A stretch of DNA of 64,000 bases, from NCBI RefSeq assembly GCF_000423045.1, contig NZ_AUHF01000001.1, positions 1-64,000 on the forward strand, in the 5' to 3' direction. The notes beneath the pieces were generated by a model. The model was not told the origin of the DNA and did not search any database. It was given only the letters and a program-made list of their open reading frames with translations. Every line of letters starts with the position of its first letter. Position 1 is the first letter of the stretch. The translations under genes were made by a program, and so were the position numbers. This stretch comes from Christiangramia portivictoriae DSM 23547. GTDB lineage: Bacteria; Bacteroidota; Bacteroidia; Flavobacteriales; Flavobacteriaceae. Positions 26,062 through 34,103 of this stretch are shown here, piece after piece.

Positions 26062-27229
26062 TTTTAGACTTTGTAGGGTTTGGCTTGCGTTTCTTTCTCT
26101 TCTTATTGCGTTTCTTGCGCTGCTGTTGCTTTGGTTTATCAAAACGAGTGAGACTATCTTCACCTCCAGAATTATTAAATCCTTTTTCCTTTTCTTCGCT
26201 CAGGATCACTTCAGTTTCATACTCCTCCAGGCTTGTAGCCTGTTCCCCTTTTTTGTTCAGGGCTACGATCTTATTTGCCTGTTCCGGACTCAACTGGTGC
26301 CAGTTCATCCATTCTCCTTCATAGGCATACCAGAGAGCACCTTTGAAAATGTCTATTTTCTGGCAAACTGCAGTTCCCTTCTTTGTTTTTAACTTAACGT
26401 CGGTTTTTGGAAAAGATTTTAATGCTTCCAGATAAGTATCCAATTCGTAGTTAAGGCAGCACTTTAATTTCCCGCATTGCCCAGCAAGTTTCTGAGGATT
26501 AAGGGATAGTTGCTGATATCTTGCTGCTGACGTGCTCACAGATCTAAAATCTGTAAGCCAGGTAGAACAGCAAAGTTCACGACCGCAGGAACCAATCCCT
26601 CCAAGTCTCGCCGCTTCCTGTCGAAGCCCGATCTGTTTCATTTCAATACGGGTATTGAATTCCCGTGCGAATTCTTTGATTAGTTGTCTGAAATCCACAC
26701 GATCTTCCGCAGTATAGTAAAAAGTGGCTTTGGAACCATCTCCCTGGAACTCGATATCGCTAATTTTCATACTTAAATTAAGCCTGATAGCGATCTGTCT
26801 TGAACGTTGTTTGATCTTTTCCTCGCGCTCTCTTCCTTCCTGCCAGATGTCGATATCTCTCTGAGAAGCCTTGCGATAGATCTTCAGAACTTCATCTGAA
26901 TTCTGCGCAACTTTTTTCTTCTTCATCTGTACGCGAACGAGCTCCCCGGTAAGACTTACCTGTCCCACATCGTGACCCGGGCTGGCTTCCGTAGCAACTA
27001 CATCGCCAATACTCAGGCTCAGGTTTTCGGTATTTCGATAGAAATGTTTACGGCCGTTCTTAAAACGAACTTCTACGATATTAAAAGCTTCCACGCCTCC
27101 CGGAAGAGACATATTGGAAAGCCAGTCGAAAACGCTTAGTTTATTACAACTGTCTGTTCCACAGGTTCCGTTATTCTTACATCCTTTCGGCTGACCGTCT
27201 TTGCCGGTCGAGCAACTTGTGCAAGCCAT
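26054..27229 (-). CDS. ricT: RicT-like PSP1-domain protein
   Basis: A 391-residue cytosolic protein. The N-terminus is rich in cysteine (Cys3, 6, 17, 23, 28), and the core carries the PSP1 C-terminal domain with GGIGSCGRELCCSTW and AGQCGKLKCCLNYE. In Bacillus RicT joins RicA and RicF in a [4Fe-4S] complex that helps RNase Y; no such partners are here, so function in this group is uncertain. The last 25 residues are a Lys/Arg-rich tail (KKRNKKRKKRK), which suggests RNA contact. It overlaps gldH by 8 bp. Confidence 0.88.
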   Translation of the reverse strand: MACTSCSTGKDGQPKGCKNNGTCGTDSCNKLSVFDWLSNMSLPGGVEAFNIVEVRFKNGRKHFYRNTENLSLSIGDVVATEASPGHDVGQVSLTGELVRVQMKKKKVAQNSDEVLKIYRKASQRDIDIWQEGREREEKIKQRSRQIAIRLNLSMKISDIEFQGDGSKATFYYTAEDRVDFRQLIKEFAREFNTRIEMKQIGLRQEAARLGGIGSCGRELCCSTWLTDFRSVSTSAARYQQLSLNPQKLAGQCGKLKCCLNYELDTYLEALKSFPKTDVKLKTKKGTAVCQKIDIFKGALWYAYEGEWMNWHQLSPEQANKIVALNKKGEQATSLEEYETEVILSEEKEKGFNNSGGEDSLTRFDKPKQQQRKKRNKKRKKRKPNPTKSKNA

Positions 27230-27275
27230 ATGTTATATATATTGAGGGCGTAGCTTTAGATAGCCTGTAAACATC

Positions 27276-27370
27276 ATCCTGTCTAAGCGCTTTGCTTTCT
27301 GGCGCAGGATCTCCTTCATCTTCACAGCCCCTTCGGGCATCCGGCATTTCCTAAAGTACCTCCTTGAGGT
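27276..27370 (-). other. three consecutive hairpins in the trhO-ricT gap
   Basis: The 202-bp gap holds no gene but has three inverted repeats: ATCCTG/CAGGAT at 27276-27281 and 27305-27310 enclosing GCGC/GCGC; GCCC/GGGC at 27327-27338; ACCTC/GAGGT at 27358-27370. On the minus strand they precede ricT by about 45 bases. It could be a 5' leader structure, a small RNA, or a dispersed repeat. Confidence 0.45.
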
Positions 27371-27431
27371 TCATAAAAAATTTTCAACAGTAAATATACC
27401 AATATTAATTGGCTCCACCATTGAGAAGAAA

Positions 27432-28463
27432 CTATTGCTTGTACAGCAATACTTTAGATCTTCCTTTCTTAAAAATCTTATTGCTGGCACCTTTTCCTTT
27501 TCTCAATGCCTTCTGTTCTTCGTAAGGCAGGGCATGGATCTCCTTACAATCTGTAGAACAGCAATTATCCATTTTTTCAGCACATTCCTCACATTGAATG
27601 AATAGCAGGTGACAGGCTTCGTTCGCGCAATTTACATGCGTATCACATGTTTTTCCGCATTGATGACATTGTGCGATCACATCTTCTGAAATTCGCTCGG
27701 CACGTCGATGATCGAATACAAAGTTCTTACCTATGAATTTATTTTCCAGTTGCTGATTTTCAACCTGACGGGTATATTCAATGATACCACCTTCCAGTTG
27801 ATAAACGTTCTGGAAACCTTTATGTTTATAATAAGCACTTGCTTTTTCACAACGTATTCCGCCGGTACAGTACATTACGAGGTTCTTATCTTCTTTATGA
27901 TCTTTAAGATCTTCTTCGATAATATCCAGCGAATCCCGGAAAGTATCCACATCTGGGGTGATCGCCCCTTTAAAATGGCCAATTTCGCTCTCGTAGTGAT
28001 TTCTCATATCTACCAGCACCGTGTTTGGATCATTGATAAGCTCATTGAACCTGGCCGCATCTACATGAATACCTTTATTGGTGACATCAAAAGTGTCATC
28101 ATTAAGGCCATCTGCCACGATCTTCTTACGCACTTTTACTTTTAGCTTCAAAAACGATTTGATATCATGTTCTATGGCAATGTTCAGTCGTACATTCTCC
28201 AAAAAATAAATCTCATCGATAAACTTCTTGAATTCATTAAAACGCCTGGCAGGAACTGAAAGCTGGGCGTTAATGCCCTCATGGGCAACATAGATTCTTC
28301 CCAGAACATCCATCTGGTCCCAGGCGATAAATAAGTGATTTCTGAAAAGTTCGGGGTTTCCGATTTTTGCGTATGCATAGAAAGAGAGCGTAAGCCTGTC
28401 TTCACCGGCTTCTTCTAATAGTGCTTCCCTTTCCTTAGCGCTCAATTTATTGTACAGTTGCAT
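27432..28463 (-). CDS. trhO: tRNA uridine(34) hydroxylase TrhO (rhodanese-like, YceA family)
   Basis: A 343-residue protein of the TrhO family, which in E. coli carries out O2-dependent 5-hydroxylation of U34 in tRNA, a step toward cmo5U. An N-terminal RNA-binding-like domain (to about 100) is followed by a rhodanese domain with Cys199 in VMYCTGGIRCEKA, then a cysteine-rich C-terminus (CHQCGKTC, CEECAEKMDNCC) that probably binds zinc. It is divergent from recA. A TATCTTTG -7 element lies 38 bp upstream. Confidence 0.93.
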   Translation of the reverse strand: MQLYNKLSAKEREALLEEAGEDRLTLSFYAYAKIGNPELFRNHLFIAWDQMDVLGRIYVAHEGINAQLSVPARRFNEFKKFIDEIYFLENVRLNIAIEHDIKSFLKLKVKVRKKIVADGLNDDTFDVTNKGIHVDAARFNELINDPNTVLVDMRNHYESEIGHFKGAITPDVDTFRDSLDIIEEDLKDHKEDKNLVMYCTGGIRCEKASAYYKHKGFQNVYQLEGGIIEYTRQVENQQLENKFIGKNFVFDHRRAERISEDVIAQCHQCGKTCDTHVNCANEACHLLFIQCEECAEKMDNCCSTDCKEIHALPYEEQKALRKGKGASNKIFKKGRSKVLLYKQ

Positions 28464-28500
28464 GCTATACTAATATTTTAAGGGTTAAGATAAATTTTGG

Positions 28501-28508
28501 CAAAGATA
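28501..28508 (-). promoter_or_regulatory. -7 promoter element for trhO
   Basis: TATCTTTG on the minus strand matches TAnnTTTG, 38 bp upstream of the trhO ATG. The divergent recA side shows only a weaker match, TATTTTAG at 28619-28626. Confidence 0.5.
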
Positions 28509-28658
28509 CATTTTTAACTGAAGCCAGAAAATTTGGATATATTCAGATCTTATCCAAATATTCGGAATAATTCCATAATTGCAACTACATTTTTATTGTA
28601 TTGCAACAAAACTTATAGTATTTTAGCACACCTAAATTGCATATTTTAAAACATATAC

Positions 28659-29675
28659 ATGAGCAACGATAAAGAGAAAGAAGCGAAATTAAAAGCATTA
28701 AAGCTTACCCTTGACAAAATGGATAAAACCTACGGAAAGGGTACCGTGATGAAAATGAGCGACCAGGTAGTCGTAGATGTGGACGCGATTTCTACAGGTT
28801 CACTTGGATTGGACCTTGCTTTGGGAGTGGGAGGATATCCACGAGGAAGAGTGATCGAGATCTATGGTCCTGAATCTTCCGGTAAAACCACCCTGACCTT
28901 ACATGCAATTGCTGAAGCTCAGAAAAAAGGTGGTATTGCTGCTTTTATCGATGCTGAACATGCTTTCGATCGGTTTTATGCGGAAAAATTAGATGTTGAT
29001 ATAGACAATCTTATTATTTCTCAACCAGACAATGGAGAACAGGCTTTAGAGATTGCAGATAATTTGATTCGCTCTGGAGCGATCGATATTATTGTGATTG
29101 ACTCTGTTGCGGCACTAACGCCAAAAAGCGAGATCGAAGGAGAGATGGGAGATTCCAAAATGGGTCTTCATGCCAGGCTAATGTCCCAGGCACTTAGAAA
29201 ACTTACTTCATCCATTAGCAAAACAAATTGTACCGTCATCTTTATCAACCAATTGAGAGAGAAGATTGGGGTGATGTTCGGGAACCCGGAAACTACAACT
29301 GGTGGTAACGCCTTGAAATTCTATGCTTCCGTTCGTCTGGATATTAGAAGATCCACCCAGATCAAGGATAGCGCTAACAATGTTATGGGTAATAAGACCA
29401 GAGTGAAGGTAGTGAAGAACAAGGTTGCTCCTCCTTTTAAAACTGCTGAATTCGACATCATGTATGGTGAGGGTGTTTCCAAGATTGGAGAGATCATTGA
29501 TATTGGAGTTGATTATGAGATCGTAAAGAAAAGTGGATCATGGTTTAGCTATGAGGACACCAAGTTAGGACAGGGACGGGATGCCGTTAAAAACCTGCTT
29601 AAAGATAATCCGGATCTTATGGAAGAACTGGAAGTCAAAATTAAAGACGCGATCAAGGTCGCTAAAGAAGCTTAA
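28659..29675 (+). CDS. recA: recombinase RecA
   Basis: A 338-residue DNA-dependent ATPase that forms the strand-exchange filament in homologous recombination and repair. The Walker A motif GPESSGKT is at 70-77, and [27 protein letters not shown] and [28 protein letters not shown] are the classic RecA signatures. Length is normal and the C-terminal acidic tail is short. It is followed immediately by a strong terminator, so it is monocistronic. I saw no convincing SOS operator upstream. Confidence 0.98.
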   Translation: MSNDKEKEAKLKALKLTLDKMDKTYGKGTVMKMSDQVVVDVDAISTGSLGLDLALGVGGYPRGRVIEIYGPESSGKTTLTLHAIAEAQKKGGIAAFIDAEHAFDRFYAEKLDVDIDNLIISQPDNGEQALEIADNLIRSGAIDIIVIDSVAALTPKSEIEGEMGDSKMGLHARLMSQALRKLTSSISKTNCTVIFINQLREKIGVMFGNPETTTGGNALKFYASVRLDIRRSTQIKDSANNVMGNKTRVKVVKNKVAPPFKTAEFDIMYGEGVSKIGEIIDIGVDYEIVKKSGSWFSYEDTKLGQGRDAVKNLLKDNPDLMEELEVKIKDAIKVAKEA

Positions 29676-29678
29676 AAA

Positions 29679-29703
29679 AAATCCCCGAATGGGGATTTTT
29701 TTT
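29679..29703 (+). terminator. intrinsic terminator of recA
   Basis: AAATCCCC and GGGGATTT form an 8-bp stem with a four-base loop (GAAT), followed by an unbroken run of T, four bases after the recA stop. Confidence 0.9.
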
Positions 29704-29758
29704 GTGCCGCACGCAACCATTTATCAATTATTGCATCTACTACGAAAGCAATAAGAAT

Positions 29759-30193
29759 ATGAAAAAATTGGTTGTAATAGCCCTGACATTACTGCTGATA
29801 GGTTGTTCTGTAGATAATGATTCCCAAATCACCTCCTACGAATTAGCAAGCATTACCGATTATGATTTGCCAGATGAACTGGTTCTGGGCAGAACATACG
29901 ATGTTAGAGTCGGTTTCGTTTTTCCATCAGATTGTAATAACTTTCAAGCGCTGGACGCTCGAAGAGCAGGCACTACTTCAGAAGAAAGAAGCCAGATCTA
30001 CATCTCCGTGATCACCGCAGTTGTTGAGAATAATTCCTGCAACCGTGATGTAACCGGACATCCTGCAAGCACGAGGTTTGTATTGACTGTTGACGAAGAA
30101 AGAGATTACACTTTTAGATTCTGGACAGGACAGGACGGGGATGAACCGATATATGAAGAAGTTACCATACCTGTTGTAATGGAGCAGTCCTAA
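29759..30193 (+). CDS. small lipoprotein upstream of the sigma/anti-sigma pair
   Basis: A 144-residue lipoprotein starting at an ATG at 29759, with a type II signal ending in LLLIGC (Cys18). The mature domain of about 125 residues is beta-rich with two further cysteines (FVFPSDCNNF and VENNSCNRD) that could form a disulfide. I recognise no family. It begins just after the recA terminator and ends 21 bp before the sigma factor gene, so it is probably the first gene of that operon and may act in the envelope with the dual-membrane protein. Confidence 0.75.
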   Translation: MKKLVVIALTLLLIGCSVDNDSQITSYELASITDYDLPDELVLGRTYDVRVGFVFPSDCNNFQALDARRAGTTSEERSQIYISVITAVVENNSCNRDVTGHPASTRFVLTVDEERDYTFRFWTGQDGDEPIYEEVTIPVVMEQS

Positions 30194-30214
30194 GTACTAA
30201 CCTAATATGAATAC

Positions 30215-30757
30215 GTGGGTTCAAAAGACCTCATCTACCGTTGTAAACAACAAGACAGGAAAGCTCAGGAAGAGCTTTACCGGCTCTATTCTCCCAAGTT
30301 GTTTGGTATATGTTTGAAGTATTCAGATAATTACCAGCAAGCGGAAGATAATTTGCAGGATGGATTCGTGACCATTTTTGAAAAGATTGGTCAGTTTCAG
30401 GATAAAGGATCCTTTGAAGGCTGGATGAAACGAATCCTTATCAATACCTCGCTTCAGAAACACAGGCAGCAGAAAGTTTATGGCATTACCAATGAGGAAG
30501 ATCTGCAGGAAGATGAAATTGAGGTTGAAACAGAAGACATTTCAGTAGACTTCCTACTACAATGTGTTCAGGATCTGCCAGAAAGGTATAGACAGGTATT
30601 TAACCTTTATGTACTGGATGGCTACTCCCATAAAGAAATATCAGATTTACTAAGTATTACTGAGGGAACATCCAAATCGAACCTGGCCAGAGCCAGAACC
30701 TCTTTAAAGGAGAAGATCGAATTGGTACAGAACTCAAAAGCAGTTAAATCATCATGA
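30215..30757 (+). CDS. ECF-type RNA polymerase sigma factor
   Basis: A 180-residue sigma-70 family factor with region 2 (about 20-85, YRLYSPKLFGICLKYSDNYQQAEDNLQDGFVTIFEKI) and region 4 (about 115-170, LPERYRQVFNLYVLDGYSHKEISDLLSITEGTSKSNLARAR). The only in-frame start is GTG at 30215; a stop lies four codons upstream. The GTG may keep synthesis low. Its stop overlaps the next start by four bases (ATGA), so sigma and the anti-sigma-like protein are made in step. Target promoters are unknown. Confidence 0.9.
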   Translation: MGSKDLIYRCKQQDRKAQEELYRLYSPKLFGICLKYSDNYQQAEDNLQDGFVTIFEKIGQFQDKGSFEGWMKRILINTSLQKHRQQKVYGITNEEDLQEDEIEVETEDISVDFLLQCVQDLPERYRQVFNLYVLDGYSHKEISDLLSITEGTSKSNLARARTSLKEKIELVQNSKAVKSS

Positions 30758-32319
30758 AAGAGAAAAAAAATATAGACAGGATCTTTCAGGAGAAGTTCAA
30801 GGACTTCGAGAAAGAACCATCTCCAAGAAACTGGGAGCAGATTGCTTCGCGCCTGGATGCTGGAGCGCCGGTTGCACAAAAACCGGTTATTCCATTGTGG
30901 CTTAAGTTTAGTGCCGCAGCAGTAATCCTGGCCTTAGTCGCCACAGGAATCTGGAAAATGAATGTTTCTTCTACGGAAGTTCGAGAACCTGGATTTGTGA
31001 ATGAGTCGGTTGAAACCGGAGCAGAAAACAACGGGAATATTGATAAGGACTATTCTTCAGAAGAAAAGATCGTAGATAAGTATAATACCAGTCAAAAAGA
31101 GCAACCTGCTGCCACTTTGCATAACAAACAGAAAAATAAAAACACCTCTGATGAAGCAGGCAGTTCCAATGCGGCTATTGCTGATAAAAGAAGTAATTCT
31201 GACAGTGAAGACCAAAAAGACCTAAATAAATCAGGGTCAAAAGAATCCCATACCAATCAAAGATCAAAAGAAGATTCCCGCTATGCTCATCAGGAAAATA
31301 CTCATGATCAAAATTTGGAAGAAAATAATTTAGAGAATAAATATAGTACCTCAGCCACTACAGCTGTCATTAGCGAAGCAATAACTTCGAACGATGAAGA
31401 TGTAAAGAGAAACACCATTGTAAGTATATTTGAAAGCTATTGGAATGAAAGAAACCCTGAACTTTCAGATGAACTGTTAAGTACTGCTCTTATACAGGAT
31501 ACTTCCCTGAACCAACTCGAAAAATTATTGGCTGCAAAAACTTCCGAAGAAAATAAAGAAAACGAAGAGGAGGAAGACCTTAACCAGAAAAATCTTCGCC
31601 TGTCTACCTTTGCAGCTCCGGTTTTCTATACCAACCTTGGGGATGGAAATATACTGTCCAACCAGTTTTCAAATAACTCAACGAATACCGAAGTAACTTT
31701 CTCTTACGGTGTTAAGCTGGCCTATGATATTGCCAAAAATGTCAAGATTAGGACGGGGATTAGTAAGGTGAATATGAGCCAGAATATCGCTAATGTTTCG
31801 TACAGCCCAACGGCAATGAATCCAGGTTTTAATAATATCAACTCTTTAGAAGATAATATTGAAATTAGGACAGATGCTCCGGCACCTGAAAGTGGTTTAC
31901 CTAGTTTTGGTGGCAATAGTGATGGTAGCACTGGAAGTGTTATTTCTCCATCTGTATTTACTCCCGGGGAGATCAATCAGCAATTTGGCTTTATCGAAGT
32001 TCCCCTAGAAGTGGAATATGCCTTGATCGACGAACGTTTTGGACTGAATCTTATTGGTGGTGCAAGCGGACTGTTCCTTGACCAGAATAGTGTGGATCTT
32101 GTGACTTCCGAATCCAGAACCAAACTTGGAACGGCCTCCAATATCAATAAAACCAGTTTGAGCACCAATGTGGGCATTGGTGTGGATTATGAGTTTAGCG
32201 ATAAAATTAGCCTGAGTGTGGAGCCTATTGTGAAATACCAGGTAAATACTTTTACCAATGTTGATAATGTGCGTCCAGTTAACTTTGGAGTCTACTCGGG
32301 GATTAGCTATACTTTCTAG
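30754..32319 (+). CDS. dual-membrane-spanning anti-sigma factor (Dma-like) with C-terminal outer-membrane domain
   Basis: A 521-residue protein with no signal peptide. Residues 1-45 are charged, with a short helix and SPRNWEQIASRLD, as in cytoplasmic anti-sigma segments. One membrane helix lies at about 48-67. Residues 70-285 are a polar, low-complexity linker rich in Glu, Asn, Ser and Lys, long enough to cross the periplasm. Residues about 290-521 are strand-rich with aromatic girdles and end in SGISYTF, a terminal Phe typical of outer-membrane barrels. This is the layout of Dma anti-sigma factors that span both membranes in Bacteroides. The upstream sigma gene overlaps it by four bases, which supports an anti-sigma role. 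Topology is inferred. Confidence 0.8.
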   Translation: MKEKKNIDRIFQEKFKDFEKEPSPRNWEQIASRLDAGAPVAQKPVIPLWLKFSAAAVILALVATGIWKMNVSSTEVREPGFVNESVETGAENNGNIDKDYSSEEKIVDKYNTSQKEQPAATLHNKQKNKNTSDEAGSSNAAIADKRSNSDSEDQKDLNKSGSKESHTNQRSKEDSRYAHQENTHDQNLEENNLENKYSTSATTAVISEAITSNDEDVKRNTIVSIFESYWNERNPELSDELLSTALIQDTSLNQLEKLLAAKTSEENKENEEEEDLNQKNLRLSTFAAPVFYTNLGDGNILSNQFSNNSTNTEVTFSYGVKLAYDIAKNVKIRTGISKVNMSQNIANVSYSPTAMNPGFNNINSLEDNIEIRTDAPAPESGLPSFGGNSDGSTGSVISPSVFTPGEINQQFGFIEVPLEVEYALIDERFGLNLIGGASGLFLDQNSVDLVTSESRTKLGTASNINKTSLSTNVGIGVDYEFSDKISLSVEPIVKYQVNTFTNVDNVRPVNFGVYSGISYTF

Positions 32320-33059
32320 TGCACGCTAGGGTCTACCAATTCATCATGAATGATCCTGAAAGTTGAATTCTTGATTTCTTTTCTATCATTCATTTCCAGA
32401 CCGCGGGTAGACAGAAAATGATGGATCTTGATTCTTAATCTGCCTGGACTGCCAGACAGGAATTTATATGAAAATCTTTTTTTAGAATCATGAAAAGTGA
32501 TGGGAACAATTGGTATCTGGTGTTCAATGGCGAGCCTGAAGGCTCCTTCCTTAAACTGGTCCAGTACGACCGACTGATCATCTGGCACTCCGCCTTCAGG
32601 AAATATACAAATGGAATTCCCCTGTTTTAACCTTCTCTGAGCTTCCAGAAATGCAGCTTTCCGGCTTTGCTGATTCTTTCTATCCACCAGAATACAGGTT
32701 CGCTTGTAGAAAAATCCAAAAACCGGGATTTTACTAAGTTCCTTCTTTCCAATAAATACAAAAGGCTGCTTCATGATCACCAGCATCTGCATGATATCCA
32801 GCATGCTTGTATGATTTGCTACCAGCATATAGCTTTTCTGTTTTTCTGGAATTTCCTCTGCTTCCACATGAATCCAGAAACCCATTCCGTAGAGAATACA
32901 TTTCGCCCATATACGGGAGCACACATAATATTGCGGGTAAAACCTTTCAGAAGTGGTAAATACGATCAAAACAGGAAGCATTATCACGATAGGCACGATC
33001 AGGAGAATATAGAACCAGATTCTCCATAATAGGATGCCTGCCATTTTGATGTATCTCAT
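32316..33059 (-). CDS. plsC: 1-acyl-sn-glycerol-3-phosphate acyltransferase
   Basis: A 247-residue membrane-associated enzyme that acylates lysophosphatidic acid to phosphatidic acid. The HX4D motif is NHTSMLD with His83 and Asp88, and the second motif is ICIFPEGG. An N-terminal hydrophobic segment (8-33) anchors it. A -7 element sits only five bases before the ATG at 33059, so translation may begin there on a nearly leaderless mRNA or at Met6 (33044). Its stop shares a CTAG palindrome with the stop of the convergent dual-membrane protein gene. Confidence 0.92.
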   Translation of the reverse strand: MRYIKMAGILLWRIWFYILLIVPIVIMLPVLIVFTTSERFYPQYYVCSRIWAKCILYGMGFWIHVEAEEIPEKQKSYMLVANHTSMLDIMQMLVIMKQPFVFIGKKELSKIPVFGFFYKRTCILVDRKNQQSRKAAFLEAQRRLKQGNSICIFPEGGVPDDQSVVLDQFKEGAFRLAIEHQIPIVPITFHDSKKRFSYKFLSGSPGRLRIKIHHFLSTRGLEMNDRKEIKNSTFRIIHDELVDPSVH

Positions 33060-33063
33060 GCTT

Positions 33064-33071
33064 CAAAAGTA
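33064..33071 (-). promoter_or_regulatory. -7 promoter element for plsC
   Basis: TACTTTTG on the minus strand, five bases from the annotated plsC ATG, matches TAnnTTTG. The expected transcript start falls at or next to the start codon. Confidence 0.4.
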
Positions 33072-33104
33072 GTAAAATGAAAGGAAGGAGTTCTATAAAA
33101 AATT

Positions 33105-33112
33105 TACCTTTG
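33105..33112 (+). promoter_or_regulatory. -7 promoter element for trpS
   Basis: TACCTTTG matches the Bacteroidota -7 consensus 20 bp before the trpS ATG. Confidence 0.5.
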
Positions 33113-33132
33113 CAGGAAAATTCAGAAAGTCC

Positions 33133-34101
33133 ATGTCAAGAATACTTACAGGAGTCCAGAGTACAGGAACCCCGCATTTAGGGAATTTGCTTGGTGCAAT
33201 CATGCCAGCCATCACTATGGCAAACGATCCTAAAAATGATTCTTTTATTTTTATTGCAGACCTGCATTCGCTTACGCAGATCAAAGATGCTGAAACCCTT
33301 CGGCAAAACACGTTTTCTGTGGCCGCAACCTGGCTTGCCTGTGGACTTGATATAGAAAGAAGTGTTTTTTATCGCCAGTCTGATATTCCTCAGGTTGCAG
33401 AACTTTCCTGGTATTTAAGTTGCTTTTTTCCATACCAGCGTCTAACCCTCGCGCATTCCTTTAAAGATAAGGCAGATAGGCTTGAAGACGTGAATAGCGG
33501 ATTGTTTACGTATCCTATGCTGATGGCAGCCGATATCCTTATGTATGATGCTGAAATTGTTCCCGTAGGTAAAGATCAACTGCAACATATCGAAATGACC
33601 CGTGATGTTGCTTCCCGATTTCATGCGAAAATGGGAGAGGTTTTTGTAATTCCTGAAGGTAAAGTACAGGAAGAAACCATGTACATTCCAGGCACCGATG
33701 GCGCGAAGATGAGCAAATCCAAAGATAATACCATCAATATTTTCCAGACCGATAAGAAGCTAAGAAAGCAGATCATGGGTATCGCAACCAATAGTACGCC
33801 ACTGGAAGATCCAAAAGACCCCGATACCTGTAATGTATTTGCGCTTTATAAGATCATGGCTTCTGAAGAGCAAACTGCTGAAATGAGAAAGAATTATGAA
33901 GCAGGTGGATATGGTTACGGTCATGCGAAACAGGCCTTGTTCGAGCTGGTTAGAGATAAATTTGCTGAACCACGCGAGAAATACGAATACTATATCAATA
34001 ACCTTGAGGAAGTAGACAAGGCACTATTAATTGGGGCTAAAAAAGCGAAAAACGTCGCAAATGAAGTTCTGGCTAAAGTAAGGACCAGATTAGGCTACTA
34101 A
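33133..34101 (+). CDS. trpS: tryptophanyl-tRNA synthetase
   Basis: A 322-residue class Ic synthetase that charges tRNA(Trp). The HIGH-type motif is TPHLGN at 13-18, and KMSKS is present at 192-196. GVQSTGTPHLGNLLGA and VGKDQLQHIEMTRDVA are family hallmarks. Length is normal for the bacterial enzyme. It is monocistronic, divergent from plsC and convergent with dprA with a 2-bp gap. Confidence 0.97.
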   Translation: MSRILTGVQSTGTPHLGNLLGAIMPAITMANDPKNDSFIFIADLHSLTQIKDAETLRQNTFSVAATWLACGLDIERSVFYRQSDIPQVAELSWYLSCFFPYQRLTLAHSFKDKADRLEDVNSGLFTYPMLMAADILMYDAEIVPVGKDQLQHIEMTRDVASRFHAKMGEVFVIPEGKVQEETMYIPGTDGAKMSKSKDNTINIFQTDKKLRKQIMGIATNSTPLEDPKDPDTCNVFALYKIMASEEQTAEMRKNYEAGGYGYGHAKQALFELVRDKFAEPREKYEYYINNLEEVDKALLIGAKKAKNVANEVLAKVRTRLGY

Positions 34102-34103
34102 AC

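Noticed and set aside
28464-28658. An SOS (LexA-type) operator upstream of recA
   Set aside because: No convincing palindrome of a known LexA type was seen; the region is simply AT-rich.
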